A stretch of 64,000 nt of DNA from Epiperipatus broadwayi (lineage: Eukaryota > Onychophora > Udeonychophora > Euonychophora > Peripatidae): the NCBI GenBank assembly GCA_028023455.1, contig JAQFVV010006294.1, forward strand, positions 246,001-310,000. The letters run 5' to 3'. Numbering within the stretch: position 1 is the stretch's first letter; the number at the start of each line of letters is the position of its first letter. Made by a program: the position numbers and the translations under genes. The notes under the pieces were generated by a model that worked only from the letters and a program-made list of their open reading frames with translations, had not been told where the DNA came from and did not search any database. Shown piece by piece: positions 38,300 through 50,336 of the stretch.

Positions 38300-38568
38300 T
38301 AGTCCTGTGACACGGAACACGTATTAGACATGCTGCTCCTTTTAACATTTGTATCAATCCACTGATAACTTTGTAATCATGTGATCTGACCAAAATAATG
38401 TGTACACAGATCTTATACACAATATTTTCGCAAAAAAATTAAGAAAATAACGTATACACGGATCTTTTGGACATGATATTTTCCTAAGATTTACAAAGTT
38501 ATCAGCAGATTGAATACATATGTGAAAAGGGGCAGCATGTCTAATACGTGCTCCATGTCACAGGACTA
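38300..38568. mobile_element. Palindromic MITE, probable TA target
   Basis: Arms of about 75 bp: left TAGTCCTGTGACACGGAACA, right inverse TGTCACAGGACTA. ACGTATTAGACATGCTGC and ATAACTTTGTAA recur in inverse order on the right. TA at both outer ends fits a Tc1/mariner-type target. No coding sequence. Confidence 0.75.
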
Positions 38569-39400
38569 TTACATTTATTAGCAGTACTAAATATATATAA
38601 AATTTGACCAAAAAATTCAATATTAAAACAGTTAATTTTTAGGCAATTAATACGAGACATCATTAAATCGGTAAATTACAAAAATTCCCTAAAATATTAT
38701 TTAAAAAAAATAAAAAACAATTTGGAGCATGTTTTACCAGAAACATATACAACTTATCACAACCAAAATATGCATTTGATAACAGTGCCAAACATATAAA
38801 ATTTGACCAAAAAAAAAATAGGATATATGATTTTAAAAAAGGCATAAAATATATACGACATTTTCATTAAATATATATGAAATTCAAATGAAAAACAATA
38901 AACTGTATAACAATACTTAAGATATGATACGCTATTATGGACTAAATAATGACTAAATTACCAAAATTTCTAAAATATTATTTATGAAAACATACACGTT
39001 ACTTACTGTGCAATATATGAGGAATTGTCACAATAAAATGTAAGTGACCTGTTGAACTTTATTAATAGGTTGATCAAATTTTCCACATAAAATGGAGATT
39101 TCAAGTAAAAATTTTACACTTTTCCCTTCCAAAATGAACAAATGATTGCGGAGAATTGATCGAGTGAACGGGATTTAAACATTTTTTAAAAAATCAAACA
39201 ACAAAAAAACAATTAAGCCACAAAATAAAATAACAAAATACACAACTTTTCTTAGTAATTCATATTAGCAGCCAATTATTTTTTATTTCATTCAATATAA
39301 AAATAAATGCATCCTTGTCTTTATAATATCGATGCCACATAAATTCAGCCAAATACAAATCTAGGTATTGCTAAGATGTCCCTCATTGTTGCTTATTATG
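38569..39400. other. AT-rich noncoding DNA
   Basis: Repetitive short AT-rich phrases (AAATTTGACCAAAAAA occurs twice, near 38600 and 38800). No gene seen. Confidence 0.4.
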
Positions 39401-40145
39401 TCATTTCACAGAACACCAAAGTCTTTCAATGTTTTGGGTGCGGACACCTGTTTTTGGATTGACGAAATTATACTTACTTGTGTCCACATGAAAATGGTTG
39501 TAATCGTAGCTCTCAATTCTTCACTTTTGTATGCCTTCCAACAATCGGAATATATAATCAAACCATCATTTACATTTTTCTTGTTGACTTCCATGAGAGT
39601 TGTCGCTGTCCTATCACTAATTCTAATGATAAAACCCTCATTGGTCTCTGCATAAGCCACCAAACATTCATTGTTCGGGAAGAATGCATCCGGATTGGTG
39701 TTTCCTTTTGGAAAATAGGCTCTTGTCTATCCTGACAATTTTTTCAGGCCCTCCAATTTTTCATCTTTCACATTGTACCATGGCAGTCATACAAACTTCC
39801 TGCATGTAGTTATTCCAATCAATCACCATCTTACCTGCTAAGCTGAGTTCTATTTTTCCCCATTCTCTGGAAGTTAATTTTCAAGTCCAACTATATATAA
39901 ACGTAGGGCTGTTAGGAATGAAATCCTCAAACCCTCCAACCACGTTCCCTTTTGGATGTCAATTCTACTATTGATCCTCAAATGTTGCAATGCTATTGCC
40001 TGTCCAAGGTATGAATGTAAATGGTTATAGGATGGGCATTTTTGAGATGGCAGGATTCCTTTTGCTTAGAAATACAACACCACATCCATTTCAGTTGAAG
40101 GCAGGTTTCAAATTATTTTGTGATGTAGACACCATGTTTTAAAGA
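39401..40145 (-). pseudogene. Merlin (ISXO2-like DDE) transposase pseudogene
   Basis: Cut-and-paste transposase of the Merlin superfamily, related to bacterial IS1016/ISXO2 enzymes. Reading from about 40145 to 39401 on the minus strand: VIDWNNYMQEVC, then RIDKSLFSKRKHQSG with the first catalytic Asp, then GFIIRISDRTATTL, then IIYSDCWKAY with the second Asp (39530-39555). After a shift near 39510 come FVNPKTG and TQNIERLWCSVK with the catalytic Glu (about 39425). All three acidic residues survive, but stops (for example after the EQ preceding MFGGLC) and at least one frameshift kill the gene. No inverted repeats were recognised around it. Confidence 0.8.
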
Positions 40146-42639
40146 AACAAAAAGAAAGTTGACTGTAGGTAGGCAAATACATTGGTACCAGTACTTCTTA
40201 TGAGATTCCAAAGAAATTTCTGTTTCCAGATTCAATAGTAAAGCCAATTGGATTTGATCTTCCTAGATACAATTAGTCTCATCAACAGATTCAGGATGAC
40301 TAACTGTTGTTACACTCAAATGCTTTATAAATGGAAATAGCCACTAATCCATGTAGATATGAACAAACACAAATATCATTATCAAATCTATGGCTACAGT
40401 GGTAAAAGTGAAGAACTTTTGTTAATAAACAGTGCAAAAAAAAAAGAATCTATATATTAAATAAACATAATACTTCACTTTAATTTTACTACACCTGTGA
40501 AAGCATTTAAAATTAACTATTTTAATAACTATAGTTCATTTAATGGCCTATGTAATTGAGAACAATAGAGAAATTATAGAAACTAAAATTACAAAGATTT
40601 CTGGATCAAATTCAGTTATATATTGTAACTAAATAAAAATATAGAAACAAATAAATTATGTGAAATTATCTTTGGATCTAAATAGATAACTGTCTTCCAA
40701 TAAGAAAGATCCCCTTTCCTCTTTTTTTTCATATATAAAACCGTTCAGGATTGTGAAGAAGCAACTTATAGTCATTAAAAATATCAATAAATAAATACAA
40801 CATCAAGATTGGAAAAAAGGAAATCCAACTCTTATTTCTCTTTTATTCAGTTTTACTTATGTGTATATGTTTTATCTGGGTGCCACTAGGCTGTCTAAAC
40901 CTAGATAGTTATATCATATACCTATTTATACTCTGCTGGGTTTGAACCTTAGTTGATAAATTATTTATAACACATGCACTTATATTAAGGGAAAAAGCAT
41001 TCTTATACTTTAGTTGTGCGAATAATTCTCAGATAAATTATAAGATTTTAATATCATAAATTCATATTTAACATTCTCATAAGTGTTACCAGCTCAGTTT
41101 AAGTATTATAGATTGATCAGATGTTTCCATGGTAGTCATGTCTCTTGCTGATGGCTCACAAACATAGTGAGAACCATTATTTATATATGGCCATAAAACA
41201 CATTTATTTAGACTTTATTAAGAATATTATAATGATGATGATGATGATGAAATAAATTGCTTCTTTAGGTACCATTTTATCATTCGGGTGGTTTCTTCAT
41301 TTCTTCTGGGTATAATTACTTTTGATAGACAGATGGATATTTCTGCTTTTCATATATTTTAGCATTTTGGTTTGCACTTTGATTCAAATAAATCAATGGC
41401 ATAAGTGAAGTAATAGCATTAGCAAAAGTTAGTTTCTTCTTTCATCTTTGTAAATCAGTCATAAGATGTTTTAAATACTTTAGATTTAAACTCTTCTGAC
41501 GAACACAGATTTCTTGGAGCCGTAGGACCGCCAACAAAATATCTTTACCCCAAAATATTGATGTAGAAACCTTTAAAAAATGTGTGGTTTCTGAAAAGCA
41601 ATCAAGTTTATTCTCCCCTTTTAAACATTCTTATTTCAGCTTTATATATGCTAGTCTGTTTGATGACATCACACAAATTTTTATTACTGAAACACATGGC
41701 AATCTATAAATCAAGGCATCTGAACAAAATCTTCCCAAAAACTGACAATTTTTTTAAAATTTATTACTTAGTATAGTCCCAAAAATGCTCTGGATTCTAT
41801 TGTTTTAATAGCACCACACCATCTCCTACCCCTTCTCAAGTCTGAAATTGACCTTTATCTCTCTGTCAGACCTATGGATGTCAGGTGAACATTATACTTT
41901 CACATAAAATAAGAAAAACTGTTCTTAAATAATATAACTTTTTATACAGAAACTACAAAATTATTTAAATAAAACTCTTCTTTTTTAAAAAACATATCTG
42001 TATCTGTAAATGCTTTTTAAGTTTATGTCTGCAAATATACACATACTCATCCATACCCAAATATATAAAACCTGCTTATTAAAATAAAATAATCCAGATT
42101 ATTTAAAAAGCTACAGATAATTAATATTAGCAATTATTAAATTCAAAGTATTATTAAAGACAGAATATTATAATCTATTAAATATATATCAATTTTAAAG
42201 AAGGTTAATAAGCAAACTTAGAAAAATGATTTATTGACTTTGTCTACAGACAACTTTATATGTGCTTTAAAATTCTAACTTTTAAGTACAACTATTAAAC
42301 CATTCAAAATATATATTATCCTCTTTTATTAATACAAAGTTGAATAGAGAGAGAAACAAATATTTCTCCTACATTCTGAGGTATCTGGGAATTTTTTATG
42401 TAGTGTTTGAACCCAATACCCTACAATATATATATTCAGCAAATGAAGGAGTTATTCTAAATTTGCAATTTTGATGATCTAGTGTCACCTAATCTTCAGA
42501 GCAACTAACTACATAATTACTATACTTCTATTTTTTTATTATTAATTGCTCTCATTTCAAATGCTTTATATTTCTTTTGATAACATTCGATAATAATCTC
42601 ATTCTGAAAAGTAATTCTGTATTCAACTTAATTATTGGA
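40146..42639. other. Noncoding DNA with old repeat traces
   Basis: No supported gene. CTCATCAACAGATTCAGGAT near 40275 recurs in the element at 50622-51209. A (GAT)n run at about 41233-41249 may be simple repeat or an RTE tail relic. B-box-like TGGGTTTGAACC near 40940 hints at another SINE relic. Confidence 0.4.
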
Positions 42640-42831
42640 ATTTATATATTGGACTATTTTCATTATCTATTTTAAGTATTGAATGTCTTTAATTTAACTT
42701 TATTTAAATATTCCAAACACATTCAACTATTAGTAATAGAACAGGGGTTAGTATATGCATAACGTTTCGAAAGGTATTATTCTCCCCTCTTTTTCAGGTA
42801 ATGTTAACCTGAACAGTGACAGTACTAGCAT

Positions 42832-42906
42832 GGGAATCAAACCTGGATTCTTAGATTCTTGAATATTGAATTTTAAGGTAATACTCTAGCCAACTGAACT
42901 ATCCCG
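42832..42906 (-). other. tRNA-like segment in the left Penelope arm
   Basis: Minus strand: GGGATAGTTCAGTTGGCTAG (A-box type), an AT-rich middle, then GGTTTGATTCCC (B-box type), 75 bp in all. Spacing of the two boxes is that of a tRNA. Too degenerate for a tRNA gene; more likely a tRNA-derived pol III promoter of a SINE or element end. Confidence 0.55.
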
Positions 42907-43054
42907 ACAGAAGCAAACAGTCAGTAGAAATTTAATGTACTTATCTGAAGTTCCTCCTGATTTCTTTACCTTTTCTTAAGAGTAAAGTTGTTTAGTGGTT
43001 GTCATACATTATGCATCGTCACACTAGAATGACTTATAGGATTGTTTGCCATTA

Positions 43055-43990
43055 TCATGTGAAAGGCTTCTTTAAAATTTCTTCTTTGTATATTTTTTCT
43101 ATCCAATATTTTTGTCTTTTACCATTGGTACAAACGTAGTTTGCTACCTTAGACACATCTGTTTTCTTTCTTCTAATCATCAGTTTGTGTTGTTGCAACT
43201 GCTTTCCAATGGGATGACTAGTCTCACCAATATACATTCACATTCATGTGATATTTCATAGATGTAGTTTTTGCTTATCAGCATTTCAAGTTTAAGCTTT
43301 GTAGATGTTAGAATTCTTCATAGTGTGGTATGGCTCTGGAACGATATTCTGATGTTATACTGATTGCAGCTTTTCCTTAATTTGTCTGCTATTCTTGATA
43401 GGTATGGATCTTTTTGTTGTCTATTTAAGGCAGCTAATGGATAAATATTTTTCATAGTTTGTTCTATATAAATCTTTTCTTTTTTCAAATCATTGATTTC
43501 TGAACAAACTTCTTTTGCTCTCTTCCATAATGATAGTATAACTTCATGTTTTGTATTTCTGGTGTGATTAGATGTATATGCTAAATATTTTCCTGCATTT
43601 GTGGGTTTTCTGTAAACTGTAGTTTTGATTTTGCCATGAGGGAGTCTTATCACTAGAACATCAAAAAATGCTAATTTTTGTTCTTGTTTTAATTCTATCG
43701 TGAATTTAATTAATGGTGGTGATATGTTGCCAGAAGGTTTGTAGAAGTATTCCACCATGTGGCAATACAAAAAATGTATCAACATAGCAAAGCCAAACTT
43801 TAAGTAGATATGGAGTAGTCCATTTATGGCTGGGGTTTCAAGTTCTTCCATGTAAATATTGCTAATCAGGTGACAATGGTGAACCCATAGTCATTCCTTG
43901 ATTTTGTTGGAAAATTTTTGTTGTATTGAAAGTAGGTTGTTGTGTTGGTATGCAGAATGTCTAATAGTCCCATTATGAAATACCATGTGA
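43055..43990 (-). pseudogene. Penelope-like reverse transcriptase C-terminus with GIY-YIG nuclease
   Basis: From right to left the minus strand gives GMTMGSPLSP (RT motif B), IYMEELE, and LCYVDTFF, where the catalytic YVDD reads YVDT, in shifting frames. The thumb follows in the frame 43851-43318: KLAFFDVLVIRLPHGKI, TTVYRKPTNAGKYLAY, SNHTRNTKHEVI, RAKEVCSEI. The linker IYEISHECEC then leads to the GIY-YIG endonuclease start YIGETSHPIGKQLQQHK (43237-43055). Fingers and most of the palm are missing at the truncation. Frameshifts and the lost Asp make it inactive. Order and wording are diagnostic of Penelope-like elements. Confidence 0.9.
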
Positions 43991-44305
43991 ATGTGAAAGA
44001 ATGTATATTGGTGAAACCAGTCATTCCATTGAAAAACAATTGCAAAAACACAATCTGATGATTAGAAGAAACATGTCTAAGATAGTAGACCGTGTATGTC
44101 CCAATAAACATATGTTAAATTGGTAAATTCAAAAAATATTGAATAGAGAAGAAAATGTACAAAGAAAAAAATTTAAACAAGCTGCTCACATGACAATGGC
44201 AAATAACCCTATAAGTCAACCTAGTGTGACAATACCTAATGTATGGAAACCACTAATCAACTTTACTCTGAAGAAAATGTGGAGAAATCAGAAGAAACCT
44301 CATAG
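43985..44305 (+). pseudogene. Inverted copy of the Penelope-like GIY-YIG end
   Basis: Plus-strand frame reads CECERMYIGETSHSIEKQL, then an interrupted middle, then KQAAHMTMANNPISQPSV and WKPLINFTLKKMWR, a typical Penelope-like C-terminus, ending near 44305. It is the mirror of the minus-strand end at 43290-43050 and extends further toward the true C-terminus. It contains a stop after NW near 44120. Confidence 0.8.
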
Positions 44306-44345
44306 ATAAGCATATGAAATTTCTACTGACTGCTTGCCTTCGGCA

Positions 44346-44418
44346 GGATGGCTCAGTGATTAGAGCATTACTTTAAAATTTAATATTCAAGAATATAAGT
44401 GCCCCAGCTCAATTCCCA
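44346..44418 (+). other. tRNA-like segment in the right Penelope arm
   Basis: Plus strand: GGATGGCTCAGTGATTAGAG (A box), then AGCTCAATTCCC (B box) about 45 bp on. It is the mirror copy of the left-arm segment; the A box is better preserved here, the B box better on the left. Confidence 0.55.
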
Positions 44419-44610
44419 TGCAAGTACTGACACTGGTAAGACCAGCAACACCTTAAGATGAGGAGAGAATAATACCTCTTGAAACATTGTGCATATACTA
44501 ACCTGTGTACTATTATTAACAGTTGAATGTATTTAAATTTTTTCCAAAAACATTCAATACTTATATTAAATGGTGGAAATAGTCCAATATATAACTAAAA
44601 TACCATCATC

Positions 44611-45668
44611 ACAAACCTTCAGGAAAATAGTAATCTTAAAATCATTTAAAAAAGGGGTGGGGGGATTTACAAATTAAAAATCACATAAAATGTTAAAAAA
44701 TTCATTTAAGGAAAAATAATTTTCATAATAAAAAAATAAATAACAATATATTTGACTTTTGTTTATAGCACTTTGCCAAATGCATTAATAATATATTAGA
44801 AAGTAATGAGTATTTTATTTACCTTGACACAATATCATAATATTTTTATAATTCCAAATATTATGCTGACATTTAATATTTCAAAAGCTTGAAATTGGTT
44901 TAAACATTTAAAGACTTTTCCCATTTTAAATTTTCTATTTTAATAACATATTTTAATACAATGAAATCTCAGAATAGCCAACATTTTAGATACATCTATT
45001 GTCTGCCCTTTTATTTATTTTTTTGGTTCCAAAATTGAAAAAAAAAAAAACACTAAAATATTTAAATTTCAATTATTTTCCCATATCTATCACTCTGATT
45101 GTTTAAAAAACAATGGATAGGGATTTCACTATACCTATTTTAAAAAATGATAATAAAAACATACAAAATATAAATATTAAAATATCTAACTAATGATACT
45201 GTCTTTACTTCGTTCAAATAAAAATTAGCATTTTAACATTAACAAAAATGTTTTACAAATTAAAATTAGTTATCAAAGTCTATGTTAATTAGTTGACTAT
45301 AATAGATCAAAGGATTGTAAACATTACCAAATATCTATTTAATAAAGTTTGTAATTTTTACATACTAATTCAAAGGATTTAGTTTTGTTAAGTAGAAATC
45401 AGTCATAAACTGATGTAGCTTTTTGCTAATTCTTAATTAAAATAGTAATTGTTTTTATTTATTTATTAAATATTTTACTATATCAAACTTTTCTTGTAAA
45501 TTTCTGATTTTTCTATGTAAAAAAAACCACCAATGTAAATTTTATTTGGATTATTTTTTTTAAAAAAACTATATAAAATTATCAATCTAAAAATTGAGAA
45601 ATACAAATAATTTTAATTGGCTGTGAATCTTTGCAATTGAAATATTAATTTTTTTTTTTTTTTCTGTA
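44611..45668. other. AT-rich noncoding DNA
   Basis: Nothing recognised apart from homopolymer runs. Confidence 0.5.
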
Positions 45669-45678
45669 AACAAACCAC

Positions 45679-45956
45679 ATGAAAACATGGAAAACTCTCC
45701 ATACAGTAATGCCACTCAGTGCAAGTCAGAGTAATCAATGGATGCCAGAAGGTAAATGCATAAAATCCCTATCTAGTGCCTACTCATCCAATACTCCCAG
45801 ACTAGTTTCTAGTTTGTGGCTTTCATCAGTGAGGAGCCTTGGATCTGAGAGCACTGCACCTAGATCTTAGGCACTATTGTATGGAGAGTTTTGCCTGTTT
45901 TAATATCAGTTATGAGTAAGCATAAGAAATGGTGATCATGTGATGTTTAGTGGTTT
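45679..45956. mobile_element. Short palindromic hammerhead-family element
   Basis: A direct partial unit (to about 45870) joins an inverted end (GGCACTATTGTATGGAGAG to GATGTTTAGTGGTTT). It is flanked by AACAAACCAC at 45669-45678 and 45957-45966, a 10-bp duplication. It has the same end sequences and plan as 49322-50562, but no full unit. The join has a GG overlap, compatible with microhomology. Confidence 0.8.
45786..45844 (-). pseudogene. Hammerhead ribozyme with damaged stem II
   Basis: Core CUGAUGA, GAAAC, GUC and both 6-bp parts of stem I remain (one pair altered), but stem II reads AAGC-CACAA-ACUA and keeps only two pairs. Activity is likely reduced or lost. Confidence 0.65.
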
Positions 45957-45966
45957 AACAAACCAC

Positions 45967-46599
45967 GTATATATTTTTAAAATAAAAAGTGCTATTGACA
46001 AACTGTAACAAAGAATAAATGCATTAATAGATCCTAAATTTAATAAAATGAATGAATCCAAAATATAATTTAAAACCTTTTACTATTTTTTTTTTTTCAG
46101 CAGACAACAATTAACCATGGTGCCTTGTAAAGTTTGAAGTAGTGATAAAGTAGCAGATTCTGGATGGGATGATGCCCAATTCTGTTACTTCCAGCATTCA
46201 GATTTTTTTATTTTCTGAGGTATTTTATTGATTTTTAAAAGACTAATTTTTCCTTGACATATATTCAAAATATATAGAGATTACAATTTATTTATTCGTC
46301 TGTCTTTTTGGAGATACTTATAATGTTAGCGGTGTAGGTTCTGCCTCATTAGTGACCATGTGGTGGAAATTTTCATGAGGGATCATTTTTTTATCGCTTT
46401 CTCTAAAGGTGTTTAATTTGTTGAAAAATGTATTTATATGTCTTCTTTGGTTATAATTGTATATAAAAGAGCATCTTGTACACTATAATATAAAAGTTCT
46501 TGCCTAATGTCAGCAAAATAAAAAAAAACCTTTTAATACGAGTTAAACAATGATTCTATATTACTATTTAAAATGTTAAATAGCCTAGGAATTTCTATA
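45967..46599. other. Noncoding DNA
   Basis: No gene recognised; AT-rich with a few mixed-composition phrases near 46320-46380. Confidence 0.4.
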
Positions 46600-47140
46600 T
46601 GAATGCTATAAGTACATTTAAAAAACGAATGAGTTTCGTTTTTCCATATATCCATGGCATAGCCAACATTTATCTTCAACATTTCTCCAATGTCTTTTGA
46701 ATCTGAAGAAATTCAATGTAATTAGAGTATCCAGGTTTAATTTGGTTAAGAAATCAAAGAATTTTGGTTCAAGTAACCAAAATCTAAATTTCCTATTCAA
46801 CTTTAGTACTGTTTTCTCCACAGTATCTTTTAACTGTTGATGAGTAATTTCATAAACATCTAGTATTTAAATTTATTCATAGGTGGATAAAAAGAGAAAC
46901 TGGAATTGTATTTAATGGAGACACTGGGTTTTTAACATACCCAGCAATGGTGGGTGGTTTGTGCATAGGTATTATTTTTGCCACAATCTTTAAATGGGAG
47001 TATAATTTTATACAAGAGTAAATTAAATTTAGATTTTTTGTATTTTAAATAATATCATGAAGTCGTATGCCACTTTTCATTAATGGTTGTTGAAGATATT
47101 TAAGAGAAGACCAATGCCAACCAACCACCTCAGAGAGTTC
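46600..47140 (-). pseudogene. Unrecognised retroelement-like coding relic
   Basis: The minus strand from about 47140 to 46618 has broken protein-like wording: GGWLALVFS, LLLYKIILPFKDCG, TYAQTTHHCWVC, KLNRKFRFWLLEP, and DKCWLCHGYMEKRNSFVF with a Cys-Cys-His motif. The open part is 46618-46821. It lies outside any element I can bound, and the family is not recognised; a LINE or Penelope-like N-terminal region is possible. Codon-like composition stands out from the AT-rich flanks. Confidence 0.3.
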
Positions 47141-49307
47141 AGATTTTTTATGAATTGCTTGCAATAAACTATCCAATTATTTTTTTTCTTTTATTAACAG
47201 TAATAACAAAGTTATCAATATGTTTTCTTTCATTTTAAAATAGTAAATGTTGAAAATAAAAAATGAATAGAAATTTAATTGTTTTCAATAATAAAAGAAA
47301 ATAAGCTTATAACCAGCAGTTTTTTGATCTACAAAAATAAATGAATAATTTTGCTGGTTAGGAAGTCATGTGATGTGGCATTGCTCCAGAACCTTAATCA
47401 CTTGACTCCATCACTCTAATATGATACAAAAATGCACAGGGCTTTCAATCTACAATTAAATGCTCTATGCTTCATATATTTTTTGAAATTTTGGCAATAA
47501 TTATTTATACAAAAAAATATCAAATTTGTTTCAAGATTAAAAAAGTAACAGTGTCTGTGTAAATAAACCCAAATAAATTTTCTAAATATCCTACATCAAA
47601 AAAATTATATAAGTACAGTAGACATAGTTCATGATTTTTTTAAAAAAGTCTATTTAAATTTCTGATGTGCAGTATTTTTAAAGTTATATTGTTCAGTTAT
47701 TAAAAAAAAAAATCCATAGAAAATTTTATTTTCAAATTATGGCATACTTAATACTATTTAATATGTATTCAAATCAATAAAAAGATTTCACATAAGATTA
47801 GGAAAAAAATAAACAAATAATGCTTTTTTTAAAAAAAAAAAAAAAATTTCCTCTTATAATGTTAAATTTAAATAAGTAAATCAAATACATCTATTTTTAA
47901 TTTTTCTCAAAAAAATCAGCGCTTTATATAATGATGTATTGATAATATGAGAGCAGCTTTTTAAAGAGAAATAAATAAGTATCATTAACAATAGGGGAGA
48001 AATCATTTTAATTAGAAGATGAATGTAATGTAATGTTAATTACATAGTTTCATGTCATCATTTAAAAACAAGAAGCCAGCAACTTCTATCTATGCATAGT
48101 TTCATGTCATCCTTTAAAAACAAAAAGCCAGCAACTTCTATCTATGCATAAATCTAATGGCTTGTCTATACGATTGTAGTAATCATAGGCATATTTTTTA
48201 CACACACACACATCATTTATTTATATGTAGATAAACAATTTTTTTCAATGCAAAATGATTTTTAAACAAAAAAAAATACAGGTAAGCTATATTAATTCCG
48301 CTTGTGAAAATTTGAAACATTTACTCTTAATTATTATCATGTGCATGATTAAACATAACATTATTAAAAAAATGAAACTACAAAAACTTTATTAATTTTT
48401 TTTTTTTTGCAGTCTAATTTCTTCTTTTGCCGACTTTTTTAAAGATAGAAATTATTAAAACATTACAAGTACTTCCTGAAATAAACTTTATTCCTTTCCA
48501 AAATGTTTTGCTGACATTTTCTTTTTTAAAAAAAAACTTCAGCACCTTTTAAAACTTTTCAATTGTTTTAAGCTATTACTATAAATACTCGGGAAATCTC
48601 ACACCATTTTTCTGAATTAACTCCTACAGATCAGTTCCATCAAATAGCAACAATGTAAGTATTAAACTTAAGATTAGTTAACATTTAATTAATGAAGCTT
48701 CCTAAAACAACTAGTTATGACAATGCATAAAGGTTTTTATTGCTTTTAACATGATAATAATTTAAGTAACGAATGTGTTGTTCTTTTAAAGAAAAAAGTA
48801 AAATTTTCTTATTTTGAAGTTGGGTTTTTATTAATTAATGAAAGACAAATGACAGTTAACACAGTGAAAAAAATCATTACTCTAACTTTAAATGCTGTCT
48901 AAACCATCTGATTTCGTGATTTAAAATAATCAATCCCCAAAGAGATTTTATAACAATGTTTGTATGCAGAACAATGCAAAATAATTGTTTAAAATTTTTA
49001 AACGACAAATTAAAAAAAAAAATCCTCTTATATTTATTTAGTTGTGGGTATACATATATATTTAACAGCTTGGCTATTAATTAAAATATCATGAAATAAC
49101 CTGTAGAAAGCCTACTCAGATGATAAATTCATATTGTAGCTATACATTCAGCAATTATTAGCTATCGGTCCATGGTTTCCATTAATTCACATTTACATAG
49201 ATCTATGACTAGTTTATCCTGAATCTATTGTGTCTAAAAAGATCAACGCTGTTCTGGATCTAGGTGGGTTTTTTTTAGCTTGAATATACTATGTATATTT
49301 TTAATAG
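47141..49307. other. AT-rich noncoding DNA
   Basis: No gene seen. A 52-bp tandem duplication (TAGTTTCATGTCATC... ending CTATGCA) occupies 48045-48148. A GC-mixed repeat-like patch lies near 47370-47460. Confidence 0.5.
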
Positions 49308-49425
49308 TAACTTTAAAATTAAAACAAAACAACACTCTCCATATAGTAGTGCCATCTTGTGCTAACAAGAGCAATCAATGGATGCCAGAAGGCTTGTGCA
49401 TAAAATCCCTATCTAGTGCCTACTC

Positions 49426-49484
49426 ATCCAATATCCCCAGACTAGTTTCTGGCTTGTGGCCTTCATCAGTGAGGAGCCTTGGAT
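49426..49484 (-). ncRNA. Type I hammerhead ribozyme, copy 3
   Basis: Core CUGAUGA, stem II GGC-CACAA-GCC, GAAAC, cleavage triplet GUC, stem I AUCCAA-GGC-UCCUCA against UGGGGA-UA-UUGGAU. All pairs described for the family are present. Predicted cleavage follows the base complementary to 49440. Confidence 0.8.
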
Positions 49485-49891
49485 CTGAGAGCACTGCACC
49501 TAGATCTTAGGATCCAATGCAACCCTCCAGCACCCACCTTTTAACTCTATTTAACTACAAAACCATGAGAATGAAATTGAAAACACTATTAATATTTTCA
49601 ATCCAAGCTCAATAGCTTATATAGTCATATGGGTCTGAACTCAATTCAGTACCCATACATTTTGGTGTCTTTGGCTCTTTAACAACCACAGCCACCACTA
49701 TCCTATTAGGCAGGATTGGTATTAAACCACTAAACATCACATGATCACTATCTCATACTAGCACAATAATTGTTATTAAACAATTCAAAACAAACCAACA
49801 CTCTCCATATAGTAGTGCCATCTTGTGCTAACAAGAGCAATCAATGGATGCCAGAAGGCTTGTGCATAAAATCCCTATCTAGTGCCTACTC

Positions 49892-49950
49892 ATCCAATAT
49901 CCCCAGACTAGTTTCTGGCTTGTGGCCTTCATCAGTGAGGAGCCTTGGAT
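49892..49950 (-). ncRNA. Type I hammerhead ribozyme, copy 4
   Basis: Identical to the copy 466 bp to the left. Cleavage is predicted after the base complementary to 49906. The two sites would release a 466-nt monomer from a transcript across both. Confidence 0.8.
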
Positions 49951-50336
49951 CTGAGAGCACTGCACCTAGATCTTAGGATCCAATGCAACCCTCCACAAGA
50001 TGGCACTACTATATGGAGAGTGTTGTTTTGTTTTGAATTGTTTAATAACAATTATTGTGCTAGTATGAGATAGTGATCATGTGATGTTTAGTGGTTTAAT
50101 ACCAATCCTGCCTAATAGGATAGTGGTGGCTATGGTTGTTAAAGAGCCAAAGACACCAAAATGTATGGGTACTGAATTGAGTTCAGACCCATATGACTAT
50201 ATAAGCTATTGAGCTTGGATTGAAAATATTAATAGTGTTTTCAATTTCATTCTCATGGTTTTGTAGTTAAATAGAGTTAAAAGGTGGGTGCTGGAGGGTT
50301 GCATTGGATCCTAAGATCTAGGTGCAGTGCTCTCAG

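Larger units (their letters stand above)
42640..44610 (-). mobile_element. Penelope-like element with long inverted arms
   Basis: A 5'-truncated Penelope-like retroelement lies on the minus strand (about 43990 down to 42640). Its 3' part is repeated in inverted orientation on the right (about 43985-44610). The arms share the GIY-YIG coding end, a tRNA-like segment, GAGAATAATACCT, TTATGCATATACTAACC-type wording, and an outer TATTGGACTATTT sequence. The arms are clearly diverged from each other, so the insertion is old. Inverted or tandem partial copies are typical of this class. No short target duplication could be fixed. Confidence 0.8.

Noticed and set aside
41225-41250. (GAT)n run as the tail of another RTE copy
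   Set aside because: The sequence before it on either strand does not match the RTE 3' coding end; a simple repeat is as likely.
42755-42800. Intact hammerhead in the Penelope arm
   Set aside because: The left arm reads CUGAAAAAGAGG and the right arm UUAAGAUGA before GAAAC; neither keeps the core, and stem I pairing was not found. Only a distant resemblance is claimed.
49280-49510. Frame containing SNQWMPEGLCIKS and LGSESTAPRS, repeated in six places
   Set aside because: The same frame recurs in every hammerhead-element copy on either strand as a by-product of DNA conservation; it lies antisense to the ribozyme and is cut off differently at each site.
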